Notes: generated from the letters alone by a model not told the origin. Shown: positions 1 to 7,225, numbered from the stretch's first letter. The stretch is DNA of 14,487 nucleotides from Bacteriovoracaceae bacterium (GCA_023146355.1 JAGLCH010000140.1:1-14487), one strand, 5' to 3'. Program-made: numbers and translations.

Positions 1-47
1 TAAACAATTAAGAATAAATAGCTGTTGATAGAAATACTAGGCAAAGA

Positions 48-76
48 TTGAACAGTGCACAAATGTGCGATAGAAT
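48..76 (+). promoter_or_regulatory. Sigma-70-type promoter of the Cys-rich lipoprotein gene
   Basis: TTGAAC at 48-53 and TAGAAT at 71-76 are separated by exactly 17 bp, close to the sigma-70 consensus (TTGACA, TATAAT). Transcription would start near 83, leaving a leader of about 40 nt before the ATG at 125. It is one of the best-matched promoters in the window. The 47 bases before it hold no gene that can be supported. Confidence 0.6.
57..68. promoter_or_regulatory. Operator-like inverted repeat between -35 and -10
   Basis: GCACA at 57-61 and TGTGC at 64-68 are perfect inverted arms around a 2-bp centre. They lie wholly inside the spacer of the promoter at 48-76, where a bound protein would block RNA polymerase. 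The arms are short, so chance is possible, and the regulator is unknown. Confidence 0.35.
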
Positions 77-90
77 TTAGTAGAATAGGA

Positions 91-108
91 AAGTGGAATA
101 ATCCACTT
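91..108 (+). promoter_or_regulatory. Leader hairpin before the lipoprotein ribosome binding site
   Basis: AAGTGGA at 91-97 and TCCACTT at 102-108 form a perfect 7-bp stem with an ATAA loop. It sits in the predicted leader, 6 nt upstream of the AAGG (115-118) that serves the ATG at 125. No T-run follows, so it does not look like a terminator. It may protect the 5' end or tune translation. Structure only; no function is shown. Confidence 0.4.
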
Positions 109-124
109 ACTATAAAGGTTGCAA

Positions 125-2017
125 ATGGACCTATTTAGAAAAAGTAGAATATCTATTAGATTTGAGCAGATTATTGTTATAATCTCACTCCTTTTTGCTT
201 TTTCGTGTGTCCAAAGTCCCAGCAATACTCGCAAAAATCTCAGTCTGTCAGAAACCAGTACGCCGGGAAATGGCAGTAGTATTGGGCACGGATCTACTAA
301 TCCCGATGGGGGGGATGATATCGATCAGGGTGATGGTGACCTAGATACCTCAAAGTCAGCAGTTGAGGTGCGATGGTTTGTAGACCCATTCGATGGAACT
401 TATCAGTCAAAACTTACGCTTCCAAAAAACTTTGAAGGAATCCTATACCTTCGCGTTTTAAATGCACCATCACTTGATGATTCATTTGTTGATGTGCGTT
501 TTAACTTTGGACTCCACGCTTCTCCAGTCACTATTCCTGCCACTGTTGCAAGGGCATTAAATGGTGGGATTATTCCCCAGACAGATGTAAAAGTATTAGT
601 TCTTAATTTCAATAAGGCACTCTTTAAAGACCTCAAGCTTTCCTATGATCTCTATGATTATAATACATACAGTGCAGGTGATACCCCTACTACTGATCCT
701 CGAAATGTTGGTCTTTACTGTCGCGGACTGAGACTTGAGGATGATCCAACTTTTTCAAAATCAGGACCTACGGGTTGTAAAGAATCTGGTGACGAGTGTC
801 TATATGCTTATGCAAAAGTAAATGACAGCGTTTTATATCAAAATGGTGTAGATCTCAATCCAACTTCTACTCAAATAGACTCAGGCGGCACTGGTTACGA
901 GACACAAAGCATTTCAACAACTAGAAAAAAATGCCTGCCCGACACATCAATTAATGCAAGAATCCAGCAGATGTTTAAGGACGGTGGAGGAAAGAACTTT
1001 ACCTACGGAAGTGATGTTGAACTCAGCGGAGAAAAGTTTACTTTCCTAGGGCCCTATTATCCCTCGGCAGCAAGTCTTTGGCAGATCACTGATGATGCTG
1101 TTATAGGAGCAAAGGGCCTCTTTAAAAAGCGCTTTGACAATGCTCCCTTGGTGGGCTCTGAGCCATACTGGTTTTCAAAAGGTGGCCATCGATCACTTCT
1201 TTTTCCACTCGCAGGAACCCGAACGCTGAAGAAGGGCGTTCAATATTATGGATCAACTGATCCTTTTGAAGAGGATCGAGGCGCTTTTAAACAACTTTCC
1301 AGTGACGGTGATTCTGGGTTTATGGACGGTTGTAATCTTAGAACTCTTTACCGTGATGATTACACTAGCGAGACCATGGCCTCGTGTAATGTAGTTGCTT
1401 CGATTGAAATACTTGCGAAAAAGAAAAATGATGATGGATCTATAACTCAAGAAGTTGTTGCAAAAAGTATAGATGTAAAGCTCCAAGTAGTCCGCGCAAG
1501 TGATACTAACTATCATGGAGAAGAGGATATTATTACAAGCTTTAAAACCTGTGCTGATAGCAATGAGTGCGGATCTGGTGAGTGCTGTTTTAATAAAAGA
1601 TGTTGGTCTAAAAATATTGTATCTCAGTGTGTTGAGGATAGTGATGGTTTTATGACCGGTGAAAATGCAACAAAATGTGGTTCAGACTTTCAGTGCCAGA
1701 GTCTTTGTTGCAGTCGGACTGGAACTTGTAAGGAGCATAAACTTACTGATGCTGCCGATATCCTTTGCGGTAAGTCACCGGGGCAAAGCTGCGTGGCAAA
1801 AGAGTGGTGCAAGCCTCAAAGTGTTCAGGTTTGTAAAATCTATAAAATGAGTGAAACTACGACTTCTGGTCAGCCGAAGTGTAAGGTCTACTGTCTTCCT
1901 GAAAAGGTATTCGGAAACTGTGTTAATGGCAGTTGTCAGACCCCAGATACCCCAACTCCAGAAGTCATTACTGATGATTTCAATTGTTCTGGAGCACCAA
2001 ATCTTCCACAGAGTTAA
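125..2017 (+). CDS. Large Cys-rich secreted lipoprotein, function unknown
   Basis: The N-terminus has a basic stretch (KSRISIR), a hydrophobic core and the lipobox-like end FAFSC near residue 28, so export and lipid attachment are likely. A Gly/Asp/Ser-rich, probably disordered linker of about 40 residues follows. The middle of the protein resembles no family I recognise. From about residue 476 the chain is full of cysteines, with two copies of a module C-x5-C-x(3-4)-CC-x(4-5)-C beginning near residues 476 and 518, then about ten more Cys in a Pro-rich end. This implies a disulfide-bonded extracytoplasmic domain. I chose ATG 125, which has AAGG 6 nt upstream; the in-frame TTG at 119 directly abuts that AAGG. 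A run of seven G at 308-314 lies in the linker codons. The rhomboid-like gene starts 24 bp downstream and is probably cotranscribed. It could be an adhesin or surface protein; that is a guess. Confidence 0.85.
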   Translation: MDLFRKSRISIRFEQIIVIISLLFAFSCVQSPSNTRKNLSLSETSTPGNGSSIGHGSTNPDGGDDIDQGDGDLDTSKSAVEVRWFVDPFDGTYQSKLTLPKNFEGILYLRVLNAPSLDDSFVDVRFNFGLHASPVTIPATVARALNGGIIPQTDVKVLVLNFNKALFKDLKLSYDLYDYNTYSAGDTPTTDPRNVGLYCRGLRLEDDPTFSKSGPTGCKESGDECLYAYAKVNDSVLYQNGVDLNPTSTQIDSGGTGYETQSISTTRKKCLPDTSINARIQQMFKDGGGKNFTYGSDVELSGEKFTFLGPYYPSAASLWQITDDAVIGAKGLFKKRFDNAPLVGSEPYWFSKGGHRSLLFPLAGTRTLKKGVQYYGSTDPFEEDRGAFKQLSSDGDSGFMDGCNLRTLYRDDYTSETMASCNVVASIEILAKKKNDDGSITQEVVAKSIDVKLQVVRASDTNYHGEEDIITSFKTCADSNECGSGECCFNKRCWSKNIVSQCVEDSDGFMTGENATKCGSDFQCQSLCCSRTGTCKEHKLTDAADILCGKSPGQSCVAKEWCKPQSVQVCKIYKMSETTTSGQPKCKVYCLPEKVFGNCVNGSCQTPDTPTPEVITDDFNCSGAPNLPQS

Positions 2018-2041
2018 AACTTAACAAAGTTAGGAGTATAT

Positions 2042-2749
2042 ATGAATGGTGGCATTCACCTTCCTCAATTATCGAAAACAAATAAGGTCATTATAATTGC
2101 TATGGTTGCTGCGTTTTTGCTCGGCTCTATTATGAAGGAGTTCGCAGATTTCCAGTTTGCAACCTTGTTAGGCCTCTCAACTGCAAATATCCTTAGGGGG
2201 AATATCCTTTCTCCATTCAGCTACCCATTTATTGGGACAGGTTTAATGGAGGTAGTATTCAATGGGATGCTATTTTGGTTTATTGGTAGTGAGCTAGAGC
2301 CTCTTTGGGGGAGAAAAAGATACCTCACTTTCATGGCGGTATCGCTTTTAGGTGGCGCTCTAATTTTCCTATTCCTTCAATTTATGTTTATGGGGACTTC
2401 ACTTTTATCCTTGACGGGGATGGCGGGAGTAACGAGTAGTATGCTAGTTGCATATGCTATTTTATATCCCGACCGAACCTTCCTATTTATGCTCATTTTT
2501 CCAGTTAAGGCAAAATACTTCTGTATGCTCCTCATTGGTATGCAGTTATATATGGGGATATTTTCCCCCTCATTCATCCTTGCATGGGGTCACCTCGGGG
2601 CAATTTTAAGTGGATTTCTCTACATGGCCTACGTGGCAAATGCCAAAAATTTCAAAGGGATGCCAAGCTTTAAAGCAAAAAAGAAAAAAAATCATCTCAA
2701 GCTAGTGGATGATGAAGATAAGAGTAATGGGCCAAAGTACTGGCACTAG
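2042..2749 (+). CDS. Rhomboid-family membrane protein, predicted inactive
   Basis: This is a 235-residue polytopic protein with about six hydrophobic segments and the rhomboid order of motifs. FNGMLFWFIGSELE at 73-86 matches the N-x3-W/F...G..lE region, GMAG at 126-129 occupies the GxSG position, YPDRTFL at 142-148 is followed by the typical FPVKAKY, and WGHLGAILSG at 182-191 carries the second catalytic residue, His184. The nucleophile serine is replaced by Ala128 (codon GCG; TCG would be Ser). The residue equivalent to E. coli GlpG His150 is Glu70, while the Asn154 equivalent (Asn74) is kept. Proteolysis is therefore unlikely, and a binding or chaperone role as in iRhom/derlin-like pseudoproteases is possible. 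The C-terminus is a Lys-rich cytoplasmic tail. AGGAG at 2032-2036 supports the start. It directly follows the Cys-rich lipoprotein gene. Family assignment is firm; inactivity is inferred from two substitutions. Confidence 0.85.
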   Translation: MNGGIHLPQLSKTNKVIIIAMVAAFLLGSIMKEFADFQFATLLGLSTANILRGNILSPFSYPFIGTGLMEVVFNGMLFWFIGSELEPLWGRKRYLTFMAVSLLGGALIFLFLQFMFMGTSLLSLTGMAGVTSSMLVAYAILYPDRTFLFMLIFPVKAKYFCMLLIGMQLYMGIFSPSFILAWGHLGAILSGFLYMAYVANAKNFKGMPSFKAKKKKNHLKLVDDEDKSNGPKYWH

Positions 2750-2798
2750 GCTTGCCAAATTTAATATTCAGTGTTAATTTTCAAGGTCTTAAATACAT

Positions 2799-2804
2799 TA
2801 TAAT
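2799..2804 (+). promoter_or_regulatory. Perfect TATAAT -10 box before the 61-residue gene
   Basis: TATAAT at 2799-2804 matches the -10 consensus exactly, but no good -35 lies 16-18 bp upstream; the nearest is TTAATT at 2774-2779 with a 19-bp spacer. Normal spacing would put the start near 2811, at the first G of the GGAG ribosome binding site, giving a leader of only about 11 nt. It could be a real promoter with a minimal leader or an AT-rich coincidence. Confidence 0.35.
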
Positions 2805-2821
2805 GGTTAAGGAGTTACTAT

Positions 2822-3007
2822 ATGATACTAAGTGCTGCATTAAAGAATAAGTTAATGGATGTTCGTTTGAGAGACAAGCTTGTTGCTGAAGGTAAAATAA
2901 CGAAAGAAGAAGTAGCTCAGTATATGAGTGAACTTTCTGATGAGACTTCAAATGCAACAGATACTCTTACTGTGGAAACAGAAAGAAAAGCTGCTCTAGA
3001 GCAATAA
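2822..3007 (+). CDS. 61-residue acidic protein, function unknown
   Basis: AAGGAG at 2809-2814 lies 7 nt before the ATG, an ideal ribosome binding site, so the small gene is credible. The product is soluble, with no signal peptide or membrane segment. Residues 1-38 look helical, and MDVRLRDKLVAEGKITKEEV resembles the short two-helix pattern in which 'G-K-I-T/S-x-E' caps a helix. The last 20 residues are Thr/Glu-rich and probably disordered. There are no cysteines or catalytic motifs, and I do not recognise the family. It is followed at once by a strong hairpin terminator, so it ends the transcription unit that begins with the lipoprotein gene or forms its own. A regulatory or adaptor role is possible but unsupported. 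Confidence 0.7.
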   Translation: MILSAALKNKLMDVRLRDKLVAEGKITKEEVAQYMSELSDETSNATDTLTVETERKAALEQ

Positions 3008-3020
3008 TTAAAAGAATTAT

Positions 3021-3047
3021 TCGTGCAGTGGGATTCCTACTGCACGA
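3021..3047. terminator. Hairpin terminator shared by two convergent genes
   Basis: Bases 3021-3032 pair with 3036-3047: 12 pairs including one G-U, with a 3-nt loop. On the minus strand an AT-rich stretch containing TTCTTTT follows, giving a reasonable terminator for the FliL-like gene. On the plus strand the hairpin lies 13 nt after the stop of the 61-residue gene but lacks a good T-run. A second weaker inverted repeat, AATAATT/AATTATT, lies at 3003-3021. The TAG stop of the minus-strand gene (3037-3039) is inside the 3' arm of the stem as written on the plus strand. Confidence 0.65.
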
Positions 3048-3507
3048 TGAATTTAGAGAACAGAATTTCTTTTACCACTGGTTTTCCCACATATTTGTTT
3101 ATGTGTTTTTTTATTCTCGTTTCTAGAAGAATTTTTCCCGCGACAGAATTTATTTCATCAGGACGCATTCTGCCGGCAGTATCAATAATAATATCTTTTA
3201 TCTGTGCGTCCTTCTCTTCAATAACCGATACATATCTAGATTTAATTGGAACGAGATGGAGATCCATTTCAACATAGCGAAGGCGAGTTGAACGTGCCTT
3301 AAGATTTACAATTAGTTTTTTAATTTTGTAAGCGCTTTTCACTTGGATTTGATACGACTCTTTTTCAAGTTTTGCAAACTCTTCTCCATCATCATATGTC
3401 GGTCTCTGAAATAGCATATTTGTATATACAAAGAGCGCTAGCGCTCCCGCTGTCGCCACTGTTGAGAGCCCCATAATTATGTAATCAAGTAACTTGCTTC
3501 CTGTCAT
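3037..3507 (-). CDS. FliL-like flagellar basal-body-associated protein
   Basis: The 156-residue product has a single N-terminal membrane segment (about residues 8-30) and a C-terminal periplasmic domain with the FliL pattern. VNLKARSTRLRYVEMDLHL at 67-85 matches the 'vNL...RYLrvdi.L' strand. The acidic-helix region 'IKDIIIDTAGRM' at 103-114 follows, then KILLETRIKKHINKYV at 125-140, and the family's typical end VVKEILFSKFIVQ (usually 'V..VyFT.FVvQ'). FliL surrounds the flagellar stator units and supports torque at the inner membrane. Length and layout fit the family. GAGGA sits just upstream of the ATG on the minus strand. No other flagellar gene is present; it lies 46 bp after a PhnP-like hydrolase gene, with which it is probably cotranscribed. 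It may be an extra FliL paralog for stators or gliding-type motors, which is inference. Confidence 0.8.
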   Translation of the reverse strand: MTGSKLLDYIIMGLSTVATAGALALFVYTNMLFQRPTYDDGEEFAKLEKESYQIQVKSAYKIKKLIVNLKARSTRLRYVEMDLHLVPIKSRYVSVIEEKDAQIKDIIIDTAGRMRPDEINSVAGKILLETRIKKHINKYVGKPVVKEILFSKFIVQ

Positions 3508-3553
3508 TGTTCCTCGCAGTTTTTTTCCTCACTTCATTGTAACGAAAGGAGAA

Positions 3554-4387
3554 TTAATATTCAAACCGGTCATTATCGACTAGTGGAAATACTAGGCCAT
3601 CGGGAAAACGAATTCTTGCGAGTTTAACTAATCGCTCGTGACTAGTTTCGTGATTCATATGAATGAGACCCGCGCGTTTTGGAGCGATCTTCTCTATATA
3701 GTTGAATGCCTGCTCTACATTGAGGTGTGTTTCATGATGATCTTCTTGCAAGCAGTCGATGATAAGAAGATCAATTTTTTTTTGTGAAAGTTCAAGAACT
3801 AGTTCATCAGCAATTGAGGTGCAGTCTGGTATATAGCACAGCCCCTCGTGATACATTCCAGTTGTAGTGGTGTGGCCGTGGGGCAGATTGAAAAGCTCAA
3901 GTATTTCTCCACAGCAATTTATACTGTTTGTTTTCTTTTTTGATAACTCTTCTGCTTGTAAATTTAAGTGAGGTATTCCGCCTCCAAGTATTGGCCGATC
4001 GTCACCAAAAAGTTTTGTGGCGTTAAATATATAGGGGAATCTATCTTTAAGAAGGTTGCTTATTTTAGTTGATGCTACTACGGGAATCACTTTAAGTGGC
4101 GGCCCAAAGCAATAGGGTCTCAGGTCATCTATTCCGTGGAGGTGGTCTGCATGATCGTGTGTGATGAGGCATCCGTCGACGCTCATGACCTTGTGCTTTA
4201 AAAGTTGAGTACGCATATCTGGCGTAGTGTCGATAACAATTGTTTTTTTCTCTTTTGTTTTTAGCAAGAGTGAAGTTCGAAGTCTTGTATCTCTTAAATC
4301 ATTAGAAGTACAAACAGTGCAGTTGCAGCCCAGTTGTGGTGTTCCTGTGCTCGTTCCTGTTCCCAATATAATAACTTCATTTTTCAT
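3554..4387 (-). CDS. Metallo-beta-lactamase-fold hydrolase of the PhnP type
   Basis: The metal-site signature THDHADHLHG lies at residues 76-85, with later ligands at LPHGH (168-172), IPDCT (186-190, Asp188) and LIHMNH (241-246). The N-terminal GTGTSTGTPQLGCNCTVC carries Cys21, Cys23 and Cys26, the same positions as the three cysteines that bind a structural zinc in E. coli PhnP; the matching histidine would be His246. PhnP hydrolyses 5-phosphoribosyl 1,2-cyclic phosphate in the carbon-phosphorus lyase pathway, but no phn genes are here. Related PhnP-like proteins act on other cyclic phosphodiesters, so the substrate is open. The 277-residue length is normal and there is no signal peptide, so it is cytoplasmic. 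The SD (AAGG) is about 10 nt from the ATG, hence the start is slightly uncertain. The FliL-like gene follows in the same direction. Confidence 0.85.
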   Translation of the reverse strand: MKNEVIILGTGTSTGTPQLGCNCTVCTSNDLRDTRLRTSLLLKTKEKKTIVIDTTPDMRTQLLKHKVMSVDGCLITHDHADHLHGIDDLRPYCFGPPLKVIPVVASTKISNLLKDRFPYIFNATKLFGDDRPILGGGIPHLNLQAEELSKKKTNSINCCGEILELFNLPHGHTTTTGMYHEGLCYIPDCTSIADELVLELSQKKIDLLIIDCLQEDHHETHLNVEQAFNYIEKIAPKRAGLIHMNHETSHERLVKLARIRFPDGLVFPLVDNDRFEY

Positions 4388-4451
4388 TACACGAATGCCT
4401 TATCTCTTAATCTGTTGCAATTAGGTTGTCATAGCTTTACCCTACTTCCAA

Positions 4452-4457
4452 GATAAT
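4452..4457 (+). promoter_or_regulatory. Possible -10 box for the M16 peptidase operon
   Basis: GATAAT at 4452-4457 (5 of 6 to consensus) lies in the 88-bp gap between the divergent PhnP-like and M16 genes. TTGTCA at 4426-4431 is a good -35 but 20 bp away, longer than usual. The start would fall near 4464, next to the GGAG at 4465-4468 that serves the TTG start at 4476. A promoter must exist somewhere in this gap because the upstream gene points away; this is the best candidate. Confidence 0.3.
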
Positions 4458-4475
4458 TAATCATGGAGTCTAAGC

Positions 4476-5864
4476 TTGAAGTCCCCACTAATGCTATTTT
4501 TTCTCCTTCTATTGGCCTCATGTGCAGCAGTTAAAAGTAGCACTCGGACCTCTTCGCCCAATTCAATTGGAGTTGATCTAGAAGTTAAAAAATTCACACT
4601 AAAAAATGGTCTGCGCCTTTTGGTTTATGAAAACCCTAGGCTTCCTATTTTTACTTATTACACATTTTATGAAATCGGATCTAGGTATGAGAGACCAGGT
4701 GTTACTGGATCAACTCACTTTCTCGAGCATATGATGTTTAAAGGCTCTAAAAATTATGGGCCACACTCATTTGATAACTTAACTTTTGCAAATGGCGGCT
4801 ACTCAAATGCATACACCACTTATGACCGTACCGTATATCATCAGGCACTACCTTCATCGAAACTAAAAGAAGTTATTAACCTCGAAGCAGACCGCTTGAA
4901 GTATATTTCTCTTGATAACGATCTACTTGAGAACGAGAGGAAAGTTATTCTTGAAGAGAGAAAGATGCGTCTTGAAAATAAGGCAAGCAGTAAATTATTT
5001 ACCAAGATGTTTGAGTCACTTTTTGAGGGAACGCCCTATGCATCTCCTGTAATTGGTAGCATTACTGATATTTTAGGAACGTCCCGAGATGACCTTATGG
5101 ACTTTTTTAAAAGGTACTATGTTCCAAATAATATGGTGATTATTGTTGCTGGAGATGTGAAAGCGTCTGAAGTTTACGACCTCGTGAAAGAAGGCTTTGG
5201 GAGTGTTCCATCTCGTCCAGAAGTCGAAACTGATAAGCTAAAGATGGATGAGCCTGCACTCTTTACATTTAAGGGGCGTTATAATCGATCAGTGAGAGTT
5301 CATGGGGATAATCCGAACCCTATTTTTAGTTACTACTTTAAGGGCCATCCTGTAGGTACACGTAAGGCCTACGTTGCAGATATTGTGGGAACGATAATCT
5401 CTGGTAAAGAGAGTTCGTACCTGCAAGAGAAGCTTGTGCAGGCTCGAAGGGCTAAGTTTACTCAAATCTACGCTCAGAATATGTCTCTTCGGAGATCTGG
5501 TGCATTTATCGTTGGAGGGTCTCTACATCCAAAGGTTAAAATTTCTAAGGCCAAAAAAATAGTTGAAAAATATCTCGCCCGAGCATGTGATAAGGCGATC
5601 AATCAGAGAGAACTTACAAAAGCGCTTAATAATTATCTTGTGGGTTACTACAATTCTACTCAGAGTAATGGTGGTGTGGCATCTATTATTGGTGCCGGGG
5701 AAAGCATCTACAATAATTACAATCAGTACCTTAAAGACATTGAGGAGTATAGTTCCATTACAGTTAAAGAGGCGAAAGAAGTTTGCCGAGAGATCTTAAA
5801 CTTTGACAACAGCATCTTTGGTTCTGTTTGGAATAAGCACCCTAAAAATTTGGATATTAAATGA
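4476..5864 (+). CDS. M16-family zinc peptidase, lipoprotein (catalytic subunit)
   Basis: This 462-residue M16 (pitrilysin/processing-peptidase) protein has the inverted zinc motif HFLEH at residues 81-85 and the distal glutamate in VILEERKM (Glu160/Glu161), about 75 residues later as the family requires. The surrounding GSTHFLEHMMFKGSKNY and the later NNMVIIVAGDV are typical of two-repeat bacterial M16B enzymes. The N-terminus is a lipoprotein signal, with a leucine-rich core ending LLASC (Cys16), so the enzyme is likely anchored in the periplasm. I chose TTG 4476 because GGAG is 7 nt upstream and it supplies the Lys of the signal n-region; the in-frame ATG at 4491 would start within the core. 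Its stop overlaps the next gene by ATGA (translational coupling). It probably degrades peptides in the envelope together with its partner. Confidence 0.92.
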   Translation: MKSPLMLFFLLLLASCAAVKSSTRTSSPNSIGVDLEVKKFTLKNGLRLLVYENPRLPIFTYYTFYEIGSRYERPGVTGSTHFLEHMMFKGSKNYGPHSFDNLTFANGGYSNAYTTYDRTVYHQALPSSKLKEVINLEADRLKYISLDNDLLENERKVILEERKMRLENKASSKLFTKMFESLFEGTPYASPVIGSITDILGTSRDDLMDFFKRYYVPNNMVIIVAGDVKASEVYDLVKEGFGSVPSRPEVETDKLKMDEPALFTFKGRYNRSVRVHGDNPNPIFSYYFKGHPVGTRKAYVADIVGTIISGKESSYLQEKLVQARRAKFTQIYAQNMSLRRSGAFIVGGSLHPKVKISKAKKIVEKYLARACDKAINQRELTKALNNYLVGYYNSTQSNGGVASIIGAGESIYNNYNQYLKDIEEYSSITVKEAKEVCREILNFDNSIFGSVWNKHPKNLDIK

Positions 5865-7225
5865 TACGTCAATGCTTACTCATTATCGCTGTCTTTATTT
5901 CGACCCTTTCATGCTTCGCTGATGAAGGCGTAAAAAAATTGAATTGGAATGGCATCGAGGTTGTCTGGTTAGAAGATAATCGTTTTCCTACATATAATGT
6001 TCTTTTCTACTTTGGCGACGGTGCTATCTCTGATAACTCGAAGCGAATGGGGGAAACTAGCTGGATGTTTGCCCTTCTTTCAAGCGGCACTCGAAGGTTT
6101 TCTCGATCTGAAATCAAAGATAACCTGGATTATTTCGGTGCAAGCTATGGTGGAAGTGTTTCTCACGAGTATTCAGAATTCCAAGTGTCGGGACTAGTTA
6201 AAGATATTCTTCCCACCATGAAGAAAATTTGCCATATTTTTGATGATGCCAACTTTCCTGTGGGAGAGATAAAAAAACTAAAAAAACGAGTGATGAGCAG
6301 CAAGAAGAATTTGGTATCTTCACATGCATCCATCGGGCAAATGGCGTTTAGAGAACTCTCAATGTCAGGTACTCCCTTTGGCCACTCCTCGGAGGGGAAA
6401 CTAAAGGACATCAAATACATTAAGCAAAAGTATCTTCTCAAGAGACTTGAGTTCTTCAATAAGAAGGTTTTTAAAAGAATTTATATTACGGGACCTAAAA
6501 ATACCCTCTCTATAAAAAATATTATAATGAATGAGTGTGGTTGGAGTGGGCAGGGAATTAATCCTATTGTAAAAACTTCTGTTCCTCCTGTTGCAAAAAA
6601 CAATAGTCCAAAGATTCATCTTATTACTGTTCCCAAAGCAAATCAGGTGCAAATTCATATTGGACGGTACACGACTCCAGGTGAGTTAAGTTCAGATGTT
6701 ACTAATGCGATAGCTTCGGGCATCATTGCAGGCTCACCTCTTGGCGTTTTGAGTAACGAGCTTCGAAATGTTAGGGGCTTAACTTATGGTGCTAGCTCCT
6801 TTATCACAATGCAAAGAGACTATGGTCGAATTGCAATAAGTACTACGACCAAGAGTGAAAGTGCTGTTGAGGTTATCAAAGTAATTAAAGATGTTTTATC
6901 TCAGGTTAGTGTGGGGAAGTTTCCACTTAAGAAGTTTGAGATGATAAAATCAAGTGAAGCAGGTGCCTACCCCTTCGCGCTAGAAAGTAACTTAAGCTAC
7001 CTTAACACTCTTCTTTTCATGGACCATACCGAGCAGGACTACTCTAGATTTCATAGTTATCCCACACGTATCAATAAAGTTAGTGCTAAGGATATGCAGT
7101 CCGTAGTCGAAAAGGCCTTTGACTGGAATCAGATGACAATAGTCGTGGTTGGAGAAAAAAGAATGGCCAAGTTCTTGAAAACACTAGGTCCGGTCAAGGT
7201 GACAAGCTATAGAAACTTTTTGTAA
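5861..7225 (+). CDS. M16-family peptidase-like protein lacking the zinc site (partner subunit)
   Basis: The 454-residue product has the M16 two-domain layout, but the HxxEH position reads S-WM-F-A within GETSWMFALLSSGT (64-77). None of the three zinc-motif residues survives. The C-terminal substrate-binding block is intact: NELRNVRGLTYGASSF at about 299-314, with the conserved Arg and Tyr. This is the known division of labour in M16B pairs, in which one subunit carries zinc and the other the Arg/Tyr pair. The N-terminus is a signal peptide (CLLIIAVFISTLSCFADE); cleavage after FA by signal peptidase I is plausible, and Cys18 as a lipid site is less so. Its ATG overlaps the stop of the catalytic partner by 4 nt, which would favour equal synthesis and heterodimer formation. 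A terminator is not evident before the rpsO promoter. Confidence 0.9.
   Translation: MIRQCLLIIAVFISTLSCFADEGVKKLNWNGIEVVWLEDNRFPTYNVLFYFGDGAISDNSKRMGETSWMFALLSSGTRRFSRSEIKDNLDYFGASYGGSVSHEYSEFQVSGLVKDILPTMKKICHIFDDANFPVGEIKKLKKRVMSSKKNLVSSHASIGQMAFRELSMSGTPFGHSSEGKLKDIKYIKQKYLLKRLEFFNKKVFKRIYITGPKNTLSIKNIIMNECGWSGQGINPIVKTSVPPVAKNNSPKIHLITVPKANQVQIHIGRYTTPGELSSDVTNAIASGIIAGSPLGVLSNELRNVRGLTYGASSFITMQRDYGRIAISTTTKSESAVEVIKVIKDVLSQVSVGKFPLKKFEMIKSSEAGAYPFALESNLSYLNTLLFMDHTEQDYSRFHSYPTRINKVSAKDMQSVVEKAFDWNQMTIVVVGEKRMAKFLKTLGPVKVTSYRNFL

Noticed and set aside
119..127. TTG start for the Cys-rich lipoprotein
   Set aside because: The AAGG ribosome binding site would directly touch it; ATG 125 has 6-nt spacing.
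3023..3277. Plus-strand open frame opposite the FliL-like gene
   Set aside because: It begins in the terminator hairpin, runs antisense to a gene with clear family motifs and has no supporting motif itself.
3541..3556. AAAGGAG Shine-Dalgarno-like sequence on the plus strand
   Set aside because: No start codon with an open frame follows; it is in the tail region of the minus-strand hydrolase gene.
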